From Chamaesiphon minutus PCC 6605 (GTDB lineage: Bacteria; Cyanobacteriota; Cyanobacteriia; Cyanobacteriales; Chamaesiphonaceae): a stretch of 64,000 bases of DNA. The number at the start of each line of letters is the position of its first letter. Positions within the stretch are counted from its first letter, which is position 1. The stretch is taken from contig NC_019697.1 in assembly GCF_000317145.1 (NCBI RefSeq), positions 4,600,886 to 4,664,885 on the forward strand. Reading direction: 5' to 3'. Both the position numbers and the translations under genes were made by a program. The notes beneath the pieces were generated by a model, which saw nothing but the letters and a program-made list of their open reading frames with translations, did not search any database and was not told where the DNA came from. This document shows, piece by piece, positions 44,886 through 53,542 of the stretch.

Positions 44886-45689
44886 ATGGAACTAATCACC
44901 ATCATCCTCTCCGGTATTACCGCATTATTTTCACTCACTGGAGTAGTGGTCGATAAAAATGTGGAAGCTGCCTTATTGTCCCAGCTCGATCGGGCAGAAC
45001 AACTGCAAGTGAGAACTGATAACGCGCCCCCGCACCAGATTATCAACGGAAAAATTAACAAATTGCGGATTGCCGGACGGGGGTTGTGGGTGACTCGCGA
45101 TCTGCGGATCGATACTTTAGAGATCGAAACCGACCCGCTAGCACTCGATCTTAAAGCACTCCAGGCTGATGGACAAACCCCCCGATCGTCCTCGCTCCAG
45201 CAGCCAATTCAGGCAGGTGTTAAGTTAAAGTTTAATGAGGAGGATTTAAATAATTTTCTAAAGTCTCCGGATGCGATCGCCCAACTCCAGAAAATGACTA
45301 CTAGTACTCTCGGTGGTGCGGCGGCTGGTTCTCTTAACAAAGATTACCAAATTACCAATCCGCAAGTGAGGTTTTTGGCGAACAATCGCATCGCCATTCG
45401 GGCCGAACTCCAAGACCCTGCTTCTAGTGAAAAAATTGCTGTCAATCTCGAAACAGGTGTCAGCGTCATCGGTGGTCGCAAGTTTCAATTAGTGGAGCCT
45501 GCTGCTACAGTTGGTAGCACGCCAGTCCCGCAATTTTTGCTGGCTGGCTTGACTGCTGGAATGGACGAACGGCTGAATGTAGATATATTGGAGCAGCGCG
45601 GTTTGACAGCCAGAATTCTCCAGTTCAAAGTCAACCCCCAACAACTAGAACTAGCTGCTTTTGTCCGCTTAACCGGACGCAAAGAGTGA
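44886..45689 (+). CDS. DUF2993 (LmeA-like) family protein
   Basis: 267 residues. A hydrophobic N-terminus (LITIILSGITALFSLTGVVV) acts as signal or anchor. The DUF2993 domain follows: VEAALLSQLDRAEQLQVRTDNAPPHQIINGKINKLRIAGRGL, then LRIDTLEIETDPLALDL. A long middle segment carries repeated FxxxDLNNFLKSPDAIAQL-like motifs. The family binds phospholipids and is widespread in cyanobacteria; in mycobacteria LmeA acts in mannan synthesis. It is probably periplasmic or lipid-associated; its cyanobacterial role is unknown. Confidence 0.8.
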   Translation: MELITIILSGITALFSLTGVVVDKNVEAALLSQLDRAEQLQVRTDNAPPHQIINGKINKLRIAGRGLWVTRDLRIDTLEIETDPLALDLKALQADGQTPRSSSLQQPIQAGVKLKFNEEDLNNFLKSPDAIAQLQKMTTSTLGGAAAGSLNKDYQITNPQVRFLANNRIAIRAELQDPASSEKIAVNLETGVSVIGGRKFQLVEPAATVGSTPVPQFLLAGLTAGMDERLNVDILEQRGLTARILQFKVNPQQLELAAFVRLTGRKE

Positions 45690-45975
45690 CTTCTGGTAAC
45701 AAGATCGGATGCCTACTGCGATCGATTTAATTATGTACTATTGAATATAGATCGTCGCCGAATGTCTATTCGAGCAGTTAGACTATTAATGGAGCAACAC
45801 GCGATTATCGTAAGTGCTGACGCAAGTAGGTCGATGGACGGGGGAGCATTTACCAATTGCCAATTATCGGTTATTGTTTGGCTTGCCCGAGCAAATAATA
45901 GCTGAGGATCTGGCACCATCTTTCGACCACCGACTGAATGTCGATCGGTTTTGACGATTTATAGGAATTTTAATT

Positions 45976-46746
45976 ATGGAAGAACGAAAATCTATATCTA
46001 AAAATGTAGTTGCTACCATTTCAGCACTAGTTTTAGCGGCGACTGTTACGGGTGGAGGCATTGCCTGGTTTACGATGCAAAATCGCCCCCAAGCGATCGC
46101 CCCCAACACAGTAAATCCATCCAACCCTGCTACAATCGATCCGGCGCAAGTGCAGACGCCTACGGCTACGCCGATTCCGACGCCACCCAGCTCGGTTGAC
46201 ACCCCCACCGTTCCCGACCAAACACCAACCGCTGGCATCAAGACTACCAAGTCTACCACCCCATCGTTCGCTAAAAACACCGATACAGTCAAAATTTGGC
46301 GATTGGATGATGATGGTAAGAAGACTTTTTTGGTATCCCAAGATCGACCCAATCCCGATACTAGTAGTACGGCTTCTAGCCCAGATGCGCGTGTCAAAAG
46401 TTCGCTGTCTACCTTGATCGCCTCCGCAGGTAAGCCCGAGGGTAAACTGACCTCGACAATCCCGGTGGGTACGAAACTATTGAGTGCCAAAGTGATGGCA
46501 GATGGTATTCATGTCGATCTATCCAAGGAGTTTACCCAAGGATATGGAGCGACTTCGATGATTGGGAGGTTGGGCCAAGTCGTGTACACGGCTACAACTC
46601 AAAACCCAACCGCTCCCGTGTGGATTACAGTCGAAGGTAAGAAATTAGAAGTACTAGGCGACGTTGGGGTCGAAGTTAGACAACCAGTCACGCGTGAAAG
46701 TTACAATCGGGATTTCCCAATTACGCCCAGCACGACTAACCCGTAA
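45976..46746 (+). CDS. GerMN domain protein, membrane-anchored
   Basis: 256 residues. A signal anchor at residues ~11-32 (VATISALVLAATVTGGGIAWF), a Pro/Thr-rich linker (~38-95), then a GerMN domain ~100-240 (VKIWRLDDDGKKTFLVSQ, LTSTIPVGTKLLSAKVMADGIHVDLSKEFTQGYG, IGRLGQVVYTAT). GerMN proteins are periplasmic or wall-associated, named after Bacillus germination protein GerM. In cyanobacteria they are common and uncharacterised, possibly acting in wall metabolism. A ribosome binding site TAGGAA lies ~10 bases upstream. Confidence 0.82.
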   Translation: MEERKSISKNVVATISALVLAATVTGGGIAWFTMQNRPQAIAPNTVNPSNPATIDPAQVQTPTATPIPTPPSSVDTPTVPDQTPTAGIKTTKSTTPSFAKNTDTVKIWRLDDDGKKTFLVSQDRPNPDTSSTASSPDARVKSSLSTLIASAGKPEGKLTSTIPVGTKLLSAKVMADGIHVDLSKEFTQGYGATSMIGRLGQVVYTATTQNPTAPVWITVEGKKLEVLGDVGVEVRQPVTRESYNRDFPITPSTTNP

Positions 46747-46778
46747 CCCGAATTGGGGTTCAAAGTGCGATCGATCGA

Positions 46779-47264
46779 CTAGCTAGGATTGACATACATC
46801 AATGGTTGTCCAAATTCGATGGGTTGACCATTTTCTACTAGTACCTGCATGACTTGTCCCGCCGATTCGGCTTCGATTTCATTCATCAGCTTCATGGCTT
46901 CGATGATACAGACAGTTTGTCCCGCCCGAATTCGATCGCCGATCGATGCAAATGGTGGTTCGTCAGGGGCGGGAGAACGGTAAAATGTACCGACCATTGG
47001 TGACTTGATTTCGATCCACTTGCTATCGATAGTCGGCGTCGTAGGCCGCTGCTCGATCGCCGCAGGTTGGTATTCGGGTGTGGGCACAGAGATGACTGTT
47101 GAATTGATATCGGCGATCGTCGTCGAGCTTCCACCCGTGCTAATTAATGGCTGTCCCTTACTGACAGTGAGTTCAAAGTCTGAGTTTTTGAGCGTCAATT
47201 CAGTAATATTATTAGCAGCAATTGCAGCCAACAGTTCGCTAAGTTCTTTAAAATCAATTGTCAT
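46779..47264 (-). CDS. accB: Biotin carboxyl carrier protein of acetyl-CoA carboxylase
   Basis: 161 residues. N-terminal helices (FKELSELLAAIAANNITELTLKNSDFELTV), a Thr/Pro-rich linker, and the biotinyl domain with the biotin-accepting Lys in the classic IIEAMKLMNEIEAE. The thumb segment PAPDEPPFASIGDRI is typical of acetyl-CoA carboxylase carriers. It carries the carboxyl group during malonyl-CoA formation in fatty acid synthesis. It is preceded on the same strand by efp, a pairing conserved in cyanobacteria, though here the gap is unusually wide (433 bp). Confidence 0.96.
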   Translation of the reverse strand: MTIDFKELSELLAAIAANNITELTLKNSDFELTVSKGQPLISTGGSSTTIADINSTVISVPTPEYQPAAIEQRPTTPTIDSKWIEIKSPMVGTFYRSPAPDEPPFASIGDRIRAGQTVCIIEAMKLMNEIEAESAGQVMQVLVENGQPIEFGQPLMYVNPS

Positions 47265-47697
47265 ATTCAGTTATTCGTATTTAACTCTGATTTATTTAAT
47301 ATTGCAATATAACTAACCAACTGAGCTTAATTAATATAAACTACCAATCGTGCATCTAATGTTTCGGCAATTGAGTTTCTCATTCTTCAGCTCCACCTGC
47401 AAAGGTTGTGTATTTTATTGCGCCTGCATATTTAATTGTCGAGCTTAATTAAAATAAGATACTGCAAAATTTGTGTCTTTAGTCAATATTATAAATTGGC
47501 AGATTGCGTAACATCTTAAAATTGTTAAATTATCGACCATTTAGAGCGATCGTCTCAACAAGATTCACTCACAGTTCGCGGCGGTAGCAGCAATGCCTCG
47601 ATCGCGAACCGAGGGAAAATTGGGGTTCGACCCATCGCAATTGTTAGTGGCTACCAACATATTGGAGCCTGCACTGCGATCGACAATCGCTGGACAT
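47265..47697. other. Intergenic, 433 bp, between efp and accB
   Basis: AT-rich. Frames that overlap the efp end (47593-48066 and 47565-47753) have no family similarity. The efp-accB gap is usually much shorter, so an accB promoter or a decayed insert may be present, but I see neither clearly. Confidence 0.45.
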
Positions 47698-48258
47698 TTA
47701 GCTTTCTCTGCCAACATATTGGTCGGTACGGGTATCGATCTTGATTTTTTCACCGATACTGATAAACAAAGGTACCGTTACCTGTGCGCCAGTTTCGACG
47801 ATTGCAGGTTTACTACCACCCGTTGCCGTATCTCCTTTCATGCCGGGATCGGTATCGGTGACGACCAGCACGACGGTATTGGGCAGTTCTACTTCCATAA
47901 TTTGTTCGCCCCAACGAACGATGCTGACTTCCATCCCTTCTTTGAGATACTTAACATTCGGGCCAATTTGGGTGGGAGTGAGATTGGACTCTTCAAAAGA
48001 CTCCATATCCATAAACACAAATTGATCGCCGTCTTTGTATGTATGTTGCATTTTGATTTTTTCTAGCGTTGCTTGGGGCATGGTTTCCCCAGCGCGGAAT
48101 GTTTCTTCCACAACGCTACCACTCTGCACATTTTTGAGCTTCGTTCGTACAAACGCCGAACCTTTACCAGGTTTGACATGGAGAGATTCGACGATCTTCC
48201 ATACGCCTCCCTTCCACTCAATGGATACACCAGGTCTAAAGTCATTACTGGAAATCAT
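47698..48258 (-). CDS. efp: Translation elongation factor P
   Basis: 186 residues, full three-domain EF-P. Domain I has [35 protein letters not shown] with Lys at the loop tip (PGKGSAF), the position that reaches the ribosomal P-site tRNA. Domains II and III follow ([52 protein letters not shown]). It relieves stalling at polyproline codons. Upstream of accB on the same strand. No lysyl-modification gene (epmA/epmB) is in the window. Confidence 0.96.
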   Translation of the reverse strand: MISSNDFRPGVSIEWKGGVWKIVESLHVKPGKGSAFVRTKLKNVQSGSVVEETFRAGETMPQATLEKIKMQHTYKDGDQFVFMDMESFEESNLTPTQIGPNVKYLKEGMEVSIVRWGEQIMEVELPNTVVLVVTDTDPGMKGDTATGGSKPAIVETGAQVTVPLFISIGEKIKIDTRTDQYVGRES

Positions 48259-48567
48259 GAATATTTAGATTGTTACAGAGAATTGTGGGCATCTTATTTT
48301 ATCAGTCTTAGGGACGATGAAGCTATTGGTAGCGACGCACTCATCCCCAGTCCGTCGATTGCCAGTTGCCAAATTGGGCGACTGGATCGGCTCGAACGGT
48401 TCGATCCTATTAACTTGTAACTAGAGTTGGCTGAGCAATTTTGACAGCTATGCCATGGTACGAACGGGTCTTTTGATACTATCGAGTTGGCCGCTACCTT
48501 GGCAATCATCTAGAGCGGATTATACCAATTAGCTTGGCTCTCTCGTACTTATGGTGATAAATAAATC
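48259..48567. other. Intergenic, 309 bp, left of the IS1 element
   Basis: Upstream region of efp, cut by the IS1 insertion. No gene seen; the efp promoter should be in the first ~100 bases. Confidence 0.5.
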
Positions 48568-49451
48568 GGCGTTGCTGAATTGATGTATGATATGGCGACC
48601 GCCGCTTAGGCGGCGCGCAAGCTTCGAGACCAAAAAAATATTCAAAATAGGATGAAATCTTTAGCTACATTTAATAGTTAGCTGAATATGGGATGGGAAC
48701 ATCCCAGAACTTGAGATAGTGAATTAGTAATCTAACTGAATGTGCCAGCATTTCTTTCGACTTAGAATAGCAAAGCGTCTTGCGATGAAGTCTGGCTAAA
48801 TAGTGTCTAAGCCTTGTATTTTCTCCCTCTACTCTAGTCATATAAGTTTTACAAATAATCTGGTCTCCATCTGGAATAAATATCGGGTAGACTGGCCATC
48901 CATCCGTGATGTAAAAGTAGCATTTCCAGCTACTGACTAGTTCCCATAATGGCTGAAAAGTTTTTGCACTGTGGTCGCCCAGTACCCATCCTAAAATTCC
49001 TGGGTGAAAGTGATTTACTGCCGTCCAGAGCCAGATTTTGTTTTTTTTGAGCCAACAAATGTTTCTAGTTCATCCAGCTCTCCTACTTGTGGAATTATTT
49101 CTGGTGCATAAGCATTTGGGAGTAATTCACCGACTTGCTTAACCCAATTAATAATACTTGTATGATGTACTCCCTTAATTCGCTCAATTGCTCTGAAACC
49201 CATCCCATTTACATACATGAGGAGACATTCTTTTTTAATTTCTTCTCCATAACCTTGATCAGTTTGATAACAATCTATGAATTGTCTGCCGCAATCAACA
49301 CAGATATGATTCTGTTTGCCTGCTTTATGCCCATTTTTATTAACACGAGTTGACTTACACTCTGGACATTCGATCGACTCTAATTTACTGTTCATTGTTT
49401 TTAGTCAACTTTACACTCGATCGTTATATCATACATCAATTCAGCAACGCC
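48568..49451 (-). mobile_element. IS1-family insertion sequence
   Basis: 884-bp element with perfect 26-bp terminal inverted repeats (48568-48593, starting GGCGTTGCTGAATTG, and 49426-49451). The 8-bp target duplication is AATAAATC (48560-48567 and 49452-49459). Transposase is made by frameshifting. The element is intact. Confidence 0.95.
48671..49395 (-). CDS. IS1-family transposase, InsA-InsB' by -1 frameshift
   Basis: The upstream frame (49395 to 49015, 126 residues) is an InsA-like zinc finger plus HTH protein (IECPECKSTRVNKNGHKAGKQ, ICVDCGRQFID, FRAIERIKGVHHTSIINWV). It ends GSKKTKSGSGRQ-stop. At the A8C run (49040-49048), a shift of -1 continues as KNKIWLWTAVNHFHPG and runs 113 further codons through the InsB catalytic core (GWVLGDHSAKTFQPLW, CYFYITDGWPVYP, MTRVEGENTRLRHYLARLHRKTLCYSKS) to a TAA at 48671-48673. 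The slippery site and organisation match classical IS1. The two parts should be read as one ~238-residue transposase. Confidence 0.92.
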
Positions 49452-49459
49452 AATAAATC

Positions 49460-49823
49460 TTATAGAAGGGGGGAAAGGGGAAAGGGTAAAGGGGAAAGGG
49501 ATGGAGTGAAAGTTAATTTAGTATGGCGTGATACTATTCACCCCAGAATATCGAGAGAGCCGACTACAAATGACAAAAGAGAGAGTAGAGGCTAGCGATT
49601 CGCGCACGCCGTTATTTCCCGAATCAAGACAGAGGGTAGAAGGGATATGTAGTCGAAGTTTAAAGAATTGATATTAATTATCTAAGCTATAAAAATCGGT
49701 GGTCAGAGAGAATTCTCACCACCGATAACAATATCTCTAAGTACTTTAAAATCGCCCACAATCAGGGTTGTGGCATCGATCGATACCATCTTTCTGGATT
49801 AGCCAGACACTGATGCTTACTAG
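49460..49823. other. Intergenic with AAAGGGG heptamers
   Basis: 49464-49501 holds G-rich heptamers (AAAGGGG and AAAGGGT). The rest is unique and non-coding as far as I can see. A 9-bp inverted repeat GGTGGTGAG-like hairpin occurs near 49700-49725 (ATCGGTGGTCAGAGAG ... CTCACCACCGAT) and could be a terminator for the small minus-strand gene. Confidence 0.5.
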
Positions 49824-49973
49824 TTAAGAGGAACGACGATGTTTTTTATCGATTTCTCCTTCAAATGGTTGGAGACCAGTTGCTGGATATTCATTCCGAT
49901 CGAGCGCGAATATTCGTGAGAATGCATCGGAAAAATAACCGATAAAACGTTCTAGCATGGTGGCAATTTGCAT
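49824..49973 (-). CDS. Small protein (49 aa) of unknown function
   Basis: Frame starts MQIATMLERFIGYFSDAFSR and continues IFALDRNEYPATGLQPFEGE, ending DKKHRRSS. The amphipathic N-terminal helix followed by YPATGLQPFEG looks like a conserved pattern of short cyanobacterial proteins, which I recall only in outline. No clear ribosome binding site. It is followed, after ~100 bp, by a hairpin at ~49700-49725 that could be its terminator. Confidence 0.5.
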   Translation of the reverse strand: MQIATMLERFIGYFSDAFSRIFALDRNEYPATGLQPFEGEIDKKHRRSS

Positions 49974-50122
49974 AACTTAGCCCCTGCATTAATATAGGTG
50001 AATAATTCAATCCTTGATAGTTTTAATTATACGCGCTCAATTCGATCGAGCTTGCTAATGTAATAGATCTTTAACGATCCCGCTCTCCAAAGTCAGCAGC
50101 AGAAATATTCCAAATTTAACTT

Positions 50123-50764
50123 TTACAACACCCCTTTAGAGCTAGGAATGCTACCCATCCGCCGCAGGTCGAGTTCTGTAGCCATCCGCATCGCTCTGGC
50201 AAAAGATTTGAATGTAGCTTCGATAATATGGTGGGAATTGATGCCATCTAATTGCCGAATGTGTAGCGTCATCAAACTGTGGTTGACCACTGCTACAAAA
50301 AATTCGCGAACTAATTGTGTATCGTAAGTTCCGACGCGTTGGGTGGGAATCTCTAAACCATAACTGAGGTGGGGACGACCGGAAAAATCTAGAGCCACTT
50401 GGACTAACGCTTCGTCTAATGGTGCAACGAAATGACCGAAGCGGACGATTCCTTTGCGATCGCCTAAAGCTTTGCCCAAAGCCATACCCAAGGTAATACC
50501 CACATCCTCATTCGTATGGTGATCGTCAATTTCGATATCTCCTGTAGCGGTAATGTGGAGATCGAATAAGCCGTGGGACGAGATTTGGTGGAGCATGTGA
50601 TCGAGAAATGGTACGCCTGTCTGCGCGTGACAGACCCCCGTACCATCGAGATCGATCGTCACGGTGACATCGGTTTCACCAGTGCGACGATGAACTGTCG
50701 CAACTCGATGTTCGGGTGGCAAATTAGCAGCAAGTTTGAGGTGAGGAGCGATCTCTGTGGGCAT
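50123..50764 (-). CDS. hisB: Imidazoleglycerol-phosphate dehydratase
   Basis: 213 residues, typical single-domain bacterial HisB. Manganese and substrate motifs: [43 protein letters not shown] and the C-terminal [19 protein letters not shown]. It catalyses the sixth step of histidine synthesis. The start is the ATG at 50764 ([16 protein letters not shown]); the frame extends upstream through translated GGATGGGT heptamers, which is not real protein. No other his gene is adjacent. Confidence 0.96.
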   Translation of the reverse strand: MPTEIAPHLKLAANLPPEHRVATVHRRTGETDVTVTIDLDGTGVCHAQTGVPFLDHMLHQISSHGLFDLHITATGDIEIDDHHTNEDVGITLGMALGKALGDRKGIVRFGHFVAPLDEALVQVALDFSGRPHLSYGLEIPTQRVGTYDTQLVREFFVAVVNHSLMTLHIRQLDGINSHHIIEATFKSFARAMRMATELDLRRMGSIPSSKGVL

Positions 50765-51096
50765 AAGGGTGGATGAGTGGATGGGTGGATGGGTGGATGC
50801 TTCGACTTCGCTCAGCAACAGGGTGGATGGGTAGATGGGTAGATAGGTGGATAGGTAGATGGGTAGATGGGTAGATGGGTAGATGGGTGGAAGCTTACGT
50901 TCAAAATTACTATCCCCTATCCCCTATCCCCTATCTACTATTCACTATCTACTATCCACTATCCATTACTAGCCTCTACCCTCTGATTCTATCACTTTGG
51001 CTAATCCTCACTAATTGTCTAGATTCTGGGTGTAAGCTTTAGGCCGAAATTTGGGAATGATAGAAAGGTAATCTTCAGATACAACGGAATCGGTAG
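50765..51096. repeat. Divergent heptamer arrays between hisB and the PatA-type gene
   Basis: G-rich GGTGGAT and GGTAGAT heptamers (50768-50893) lie on the hisB side. C-rich CCCTATC and CACTATC heptamers (50911-50964) lie on the side of the + strand gene. The first array is interrupted by a GCTTCGACTTCGCTCAGCAA unit (50800-50819) whose reverse complement is at 55434-55453. No gene. Confidence 0.85.
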
Positions 51097-52284
51097 ATGA
51101 GTGGAATGTCTATGGGTGATGTCTTAATACCAGGGGAAACATTGCCACTAATTCCCTATCAATCACAGGATCTCGCTCGGCTGATCGAATCTTTTCGACA
51201 ACAGCAGGCGAGTGGAACTTTGCAGCTTGAAGTAGAAGTACAGACTGGCAAATATTGGCAACGAGTTTTGATGTGGTATAAAGGCGAAATTACCTATGGG
51301 GGTAATAAGCTAATCGATCGTGGCGAACTAGTTAGGACGCTCGTTCAAAAATTCAAACCAGAATACGCGCAATCGATCGAGGGTTGGCTGATCCAACAGT
51401 TAGTCTATCCTCATTCTAGTCGCGAACTATTAACATTTTTGGTGCAAAGACAGGTGTTGACGTGGGAACAGATCGATACTTGGGCGCAAGGACAGGTGGT
51501 CTTCGCCCTCGAACAAGCGATCGGGTTTCCTGGTAAATATCGGTTCGTACCGCAGACAGAGGTTGACTTCTATCATGGAGCCGACGGCTGTGGTTTGAAC
51601 TGGCAACAATTGATGATGACAGTCAATACCCGCCAGCAGTATTGGAGCAAAATTACAAATTTAATTCCGAGCATTGCCGCCGTACCGTTGCCCCCGACGC
51701 CAGCGATGCTGGCCAAAATCGCCGAAGCAGCGATCGAGCAACATTCGCGCAAATGGTTTGACGGACAAAGAACGATCGTTGATATTGCCACTGCTTTGGA
51801 GCGAGATCCGCTCCAAGTTGCCCGCTCCTACGCGCAATGGGCGCAAATGGGGTGGATGCACTGCCAAAAGCCGATCGATGTCGTGGTGGAGCCACAAGCC
51901 CCCGCAGAATTGCCGATCGTCTTATCGGTAGACGACAGCCCGATCGTGCAAACGCGGATCAAGCGAGCCTTGAGCGACCATTGTGAGGTCTTGCTGGCTA
52001 ATGATGCGATGAGTGCCTTGCATCTACTCGCGCGGCAGCCTGTGGACTTACTGTTACTGGATGTAACGATGCCCGGTATCGATGGCATCGAGCTATGTCA
52101 GACCTTACGCCGGATGAGTAAATTTACGCAACTGCCGATCGTCATGCTCACCGCCAAAGATAAGAGCTACGATCGCGCTCTAGCCGAGATGGTAGGCGCG
52201 ACTGAGTATCTGACTAAGCCTTTAAATGATGAAAAATTGGTGGCAATTGTGAATCAATACACTAAAGGTGGGCATATTCAATAA
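51097..52284 (+). CDS. PatA-type response regulator, cluster B
   Basis: 395 residues. The N-terminal PatA/DUF4388 region (LARLIESFRQQQASGTLQLEV, RVLMWYKGEITYGGNKLIDRG, FALEQAIGFPGKYRFVP) is followed by a receiver domain ~280-390: VLSVDDSPIVQTRIKRAL, phospho-Asp in LLLLDVTMPGIDGIEL, VMLTAKDKSYDRALAEMVGATEYLTKPL. It is paralogous to the 38827-40095 gene. ATG codons at 51106 and 51112 are alternative starts. First gene of the cluster B operon; 33 bases separate it from the double CheW gene. Confidence 0.9.
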   Translation: MSGMSMGDVLIPGETLPLIPYQSQDLARLIESFRQQQASGTLQLEVEVQTGKYWQRVLMWYKGEITYGGNKLIDRGELVRTLVQKFKPEYAQSIEGWLIQQLVYPHSSRELLTFLVQRQVLTWEQIDTWAQGQVVFALEQAIGFPGKYRFVPQTEVDFYHGADGCGLNWQQLMMTVNTRQQYWSKITNLIPSIAAVPLPPTPAMLAKIAEAAIEQHSRKWFDGQRTIVDIATALERDPLQVARSYAQWAQMGWMHCQKPIDVVVEPQAPAELPIVLSVDDSPIVQTRIKRALSDHCEVLLANDAMSALHLLARQPVDLLLLDVTMPGIDGIELCQTLRRMSKFTQLPIVMLTAKDKSYDRALAEMVGATEYLTKPLNDEKLVAIVNQYTKGGHIQ

Positions 52285-52317
52285 GAGGTCGTCTGTTTTT
52301 TATATTTAATTAACATC

Positions 52318-53352
52318 ATGGTAGATAAGCAGAATCTGATCTTTGGTTTGCATGGTTCGCTGTATGGAATTAATACTACCTTTGTCAGAGAAATCTGCTG
52401 GCTGCCAGAGTTGTACTCGTTGGCAACCGCACCAGCAGATATCATCGGTATTTTTAATTGGCGATCGCATTTAGTACCAGTATTACATTTAGATTTACGT
52501 TTTGGGCGCGGTTTTTCTGGCTGCAATATGACCGATCGAGTCATTGTGGTTGAGGATCGGGGCACTTATATCGGGATTGTCGCCCATCAGGTGTATGACG
52601 TGCGTGAGTTGAAGCCTCAACCGCTCGATCTCGACCTGATTCAAAGTCGCCAATCGGCACTCGATCGCCAGTTTATCATCGGGATCGCTCAAAGTGATGA
52701 CAGTGTGGTTACTTGTCTCGATCTCGATCGCTTGATTCGCGAACCAGATGCGGTTGCCGCTCTAGATAACGAGTCTCCGCCGATCGCTGGAGCCGCAGCA
52801 GACTTTTACAGTCGGTGTTGTCCTGAAGCTACGGTTGACGAGCGAGCTACCTTCGCCACTCGTGCCGCCCAACTCAAAACTTCTGTCATCCAGGCACAGA
52901 GTAACGAACGGGAGGAGGGCGTCTTAGTCGTCCAAATCGGTGCCGAATCGATCGGATTGCCCCTCGAACTCATCATTGATGTCGATACCGTCGATCGATT
53001 TACGATATCGCCAGTACCAGTTGCACCACCCGCTCTGCTAGGACAAATCAACTGGCGGGGCGAAATTTTACCAGTGGTAGAACTAGGCGGCATTTTGCAA
53101 ATTTTGCCCGTGCTACCCCGTCAAGAAATCGTCATCATCCAGCTCGGTGATATCAAGCTGGGGATTGGAGTCGATCGGATTTTTGATGTCTTCTATCTAT
53201 CCACCGCTCGGATTGAGGAGCTACCGCTCTCAGCAAGCGATCGACTGCGCGGTTATTTGCGAGGAGTTACTAAGTATGGTGAGGGTTTAATGTATTTAGT
53301 CAAACTTCAAGATTTGGTAGCACGCGAATTTTTACCTCAGAGCGTAGCTTAA
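52318..53352 (+). CDS. Tandem CheW-domain protein, cluster B
   Basis: 344 residues with two CheW domains. The first (~1-150) has FGLHGSLYGINTTFVREICWLPEL, IIGIFNWRSHLVPVLHLDLRFG and YIGIVAHQVYDVREL. The second (~190-340) has VLVVQIGAESIGLPLELIIDVDTV, LLGQINWRGEILPVVELGGIL and LGIGVDRIFDVFYL. A double CheW can bridge two receptor or kinase arms at once and might fit with the two different MCPs downstream. No receiver domain, so it is not CheV. Confidence 0.9.
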   Translation: MVDKQNLIFGLHGSLYGINTTFVREICWLPELYSLATAPADIIGIFNWRSHLVPVLHLDLRFGRGFSGCNMTDRVIVVEDRGTYIGIVAHQVYDVRELKPQPLDLDLIQSRQSALDRQFIIGIAQSDDSVVTCLDLDRLIREPDAVAALDNESPPIAGAAADFYSRCCPEATVDERATFATRAAQLKTSVIQAQSNEREEGVLVVQIGAESIGLPLELIIDVDTVDRFTISPVPVAPPALLGQINWRGEILPVVELGGILQILPVLPRQEIVIIQLGDIKLGIGVDRIFDVFYLSTARIEELPLSASDRLRGYLRGVTKYGEGLMYLVKLQDLVAREFLPQSVA

Positions 53353-53365
53353 AGGATGAAGGTAG

Positions 53366-53405
53366 GGTTTAGGCTTTAGGCTTTAGGCTTTAGGTTTTAG
53401 GCTTT
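53366..53405 (+). repeat. TTTAGGC heptamer array after the double cheW
   Basis: About five TTTAGGC-type heptamers, with one variant TTTTAGG, starting 14 bases after the stop. Part of the strand-polar repeat family. Confidence 0.85.
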
Positions 53406-53542
53406 CAATCTGCATTCCGCGCCCTGCTCTTTGCCAATAGTAACTAAATTGATACCTTAGACTTTTAGCTCGTTGTATTGAAACCCAATTTTTATATTTA
53501 AAATTTATCCGCTGTCATTCCTCGTCCCGATCGTTAACTTAT

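Noticed and set aside
45766-45909. A 47-codon + strand frame before the GerMN gene (MSIRAVRLLMEQHAIIV...)
   Set aside because: No ribosome binding site, no recognisable pattern, ordinary chance length for the region.
45864-46490. A 208-codon frame antisense to the GerMN gene
   Set aside because: Arises from the Pro/Thr-rich linker; the sense gene has clear domain and signal features.
47593-48066. A 157-codon + strand frame overlapping efp
   Set aside because: It is the complement of the well-conserved efp gene and shows no family features.
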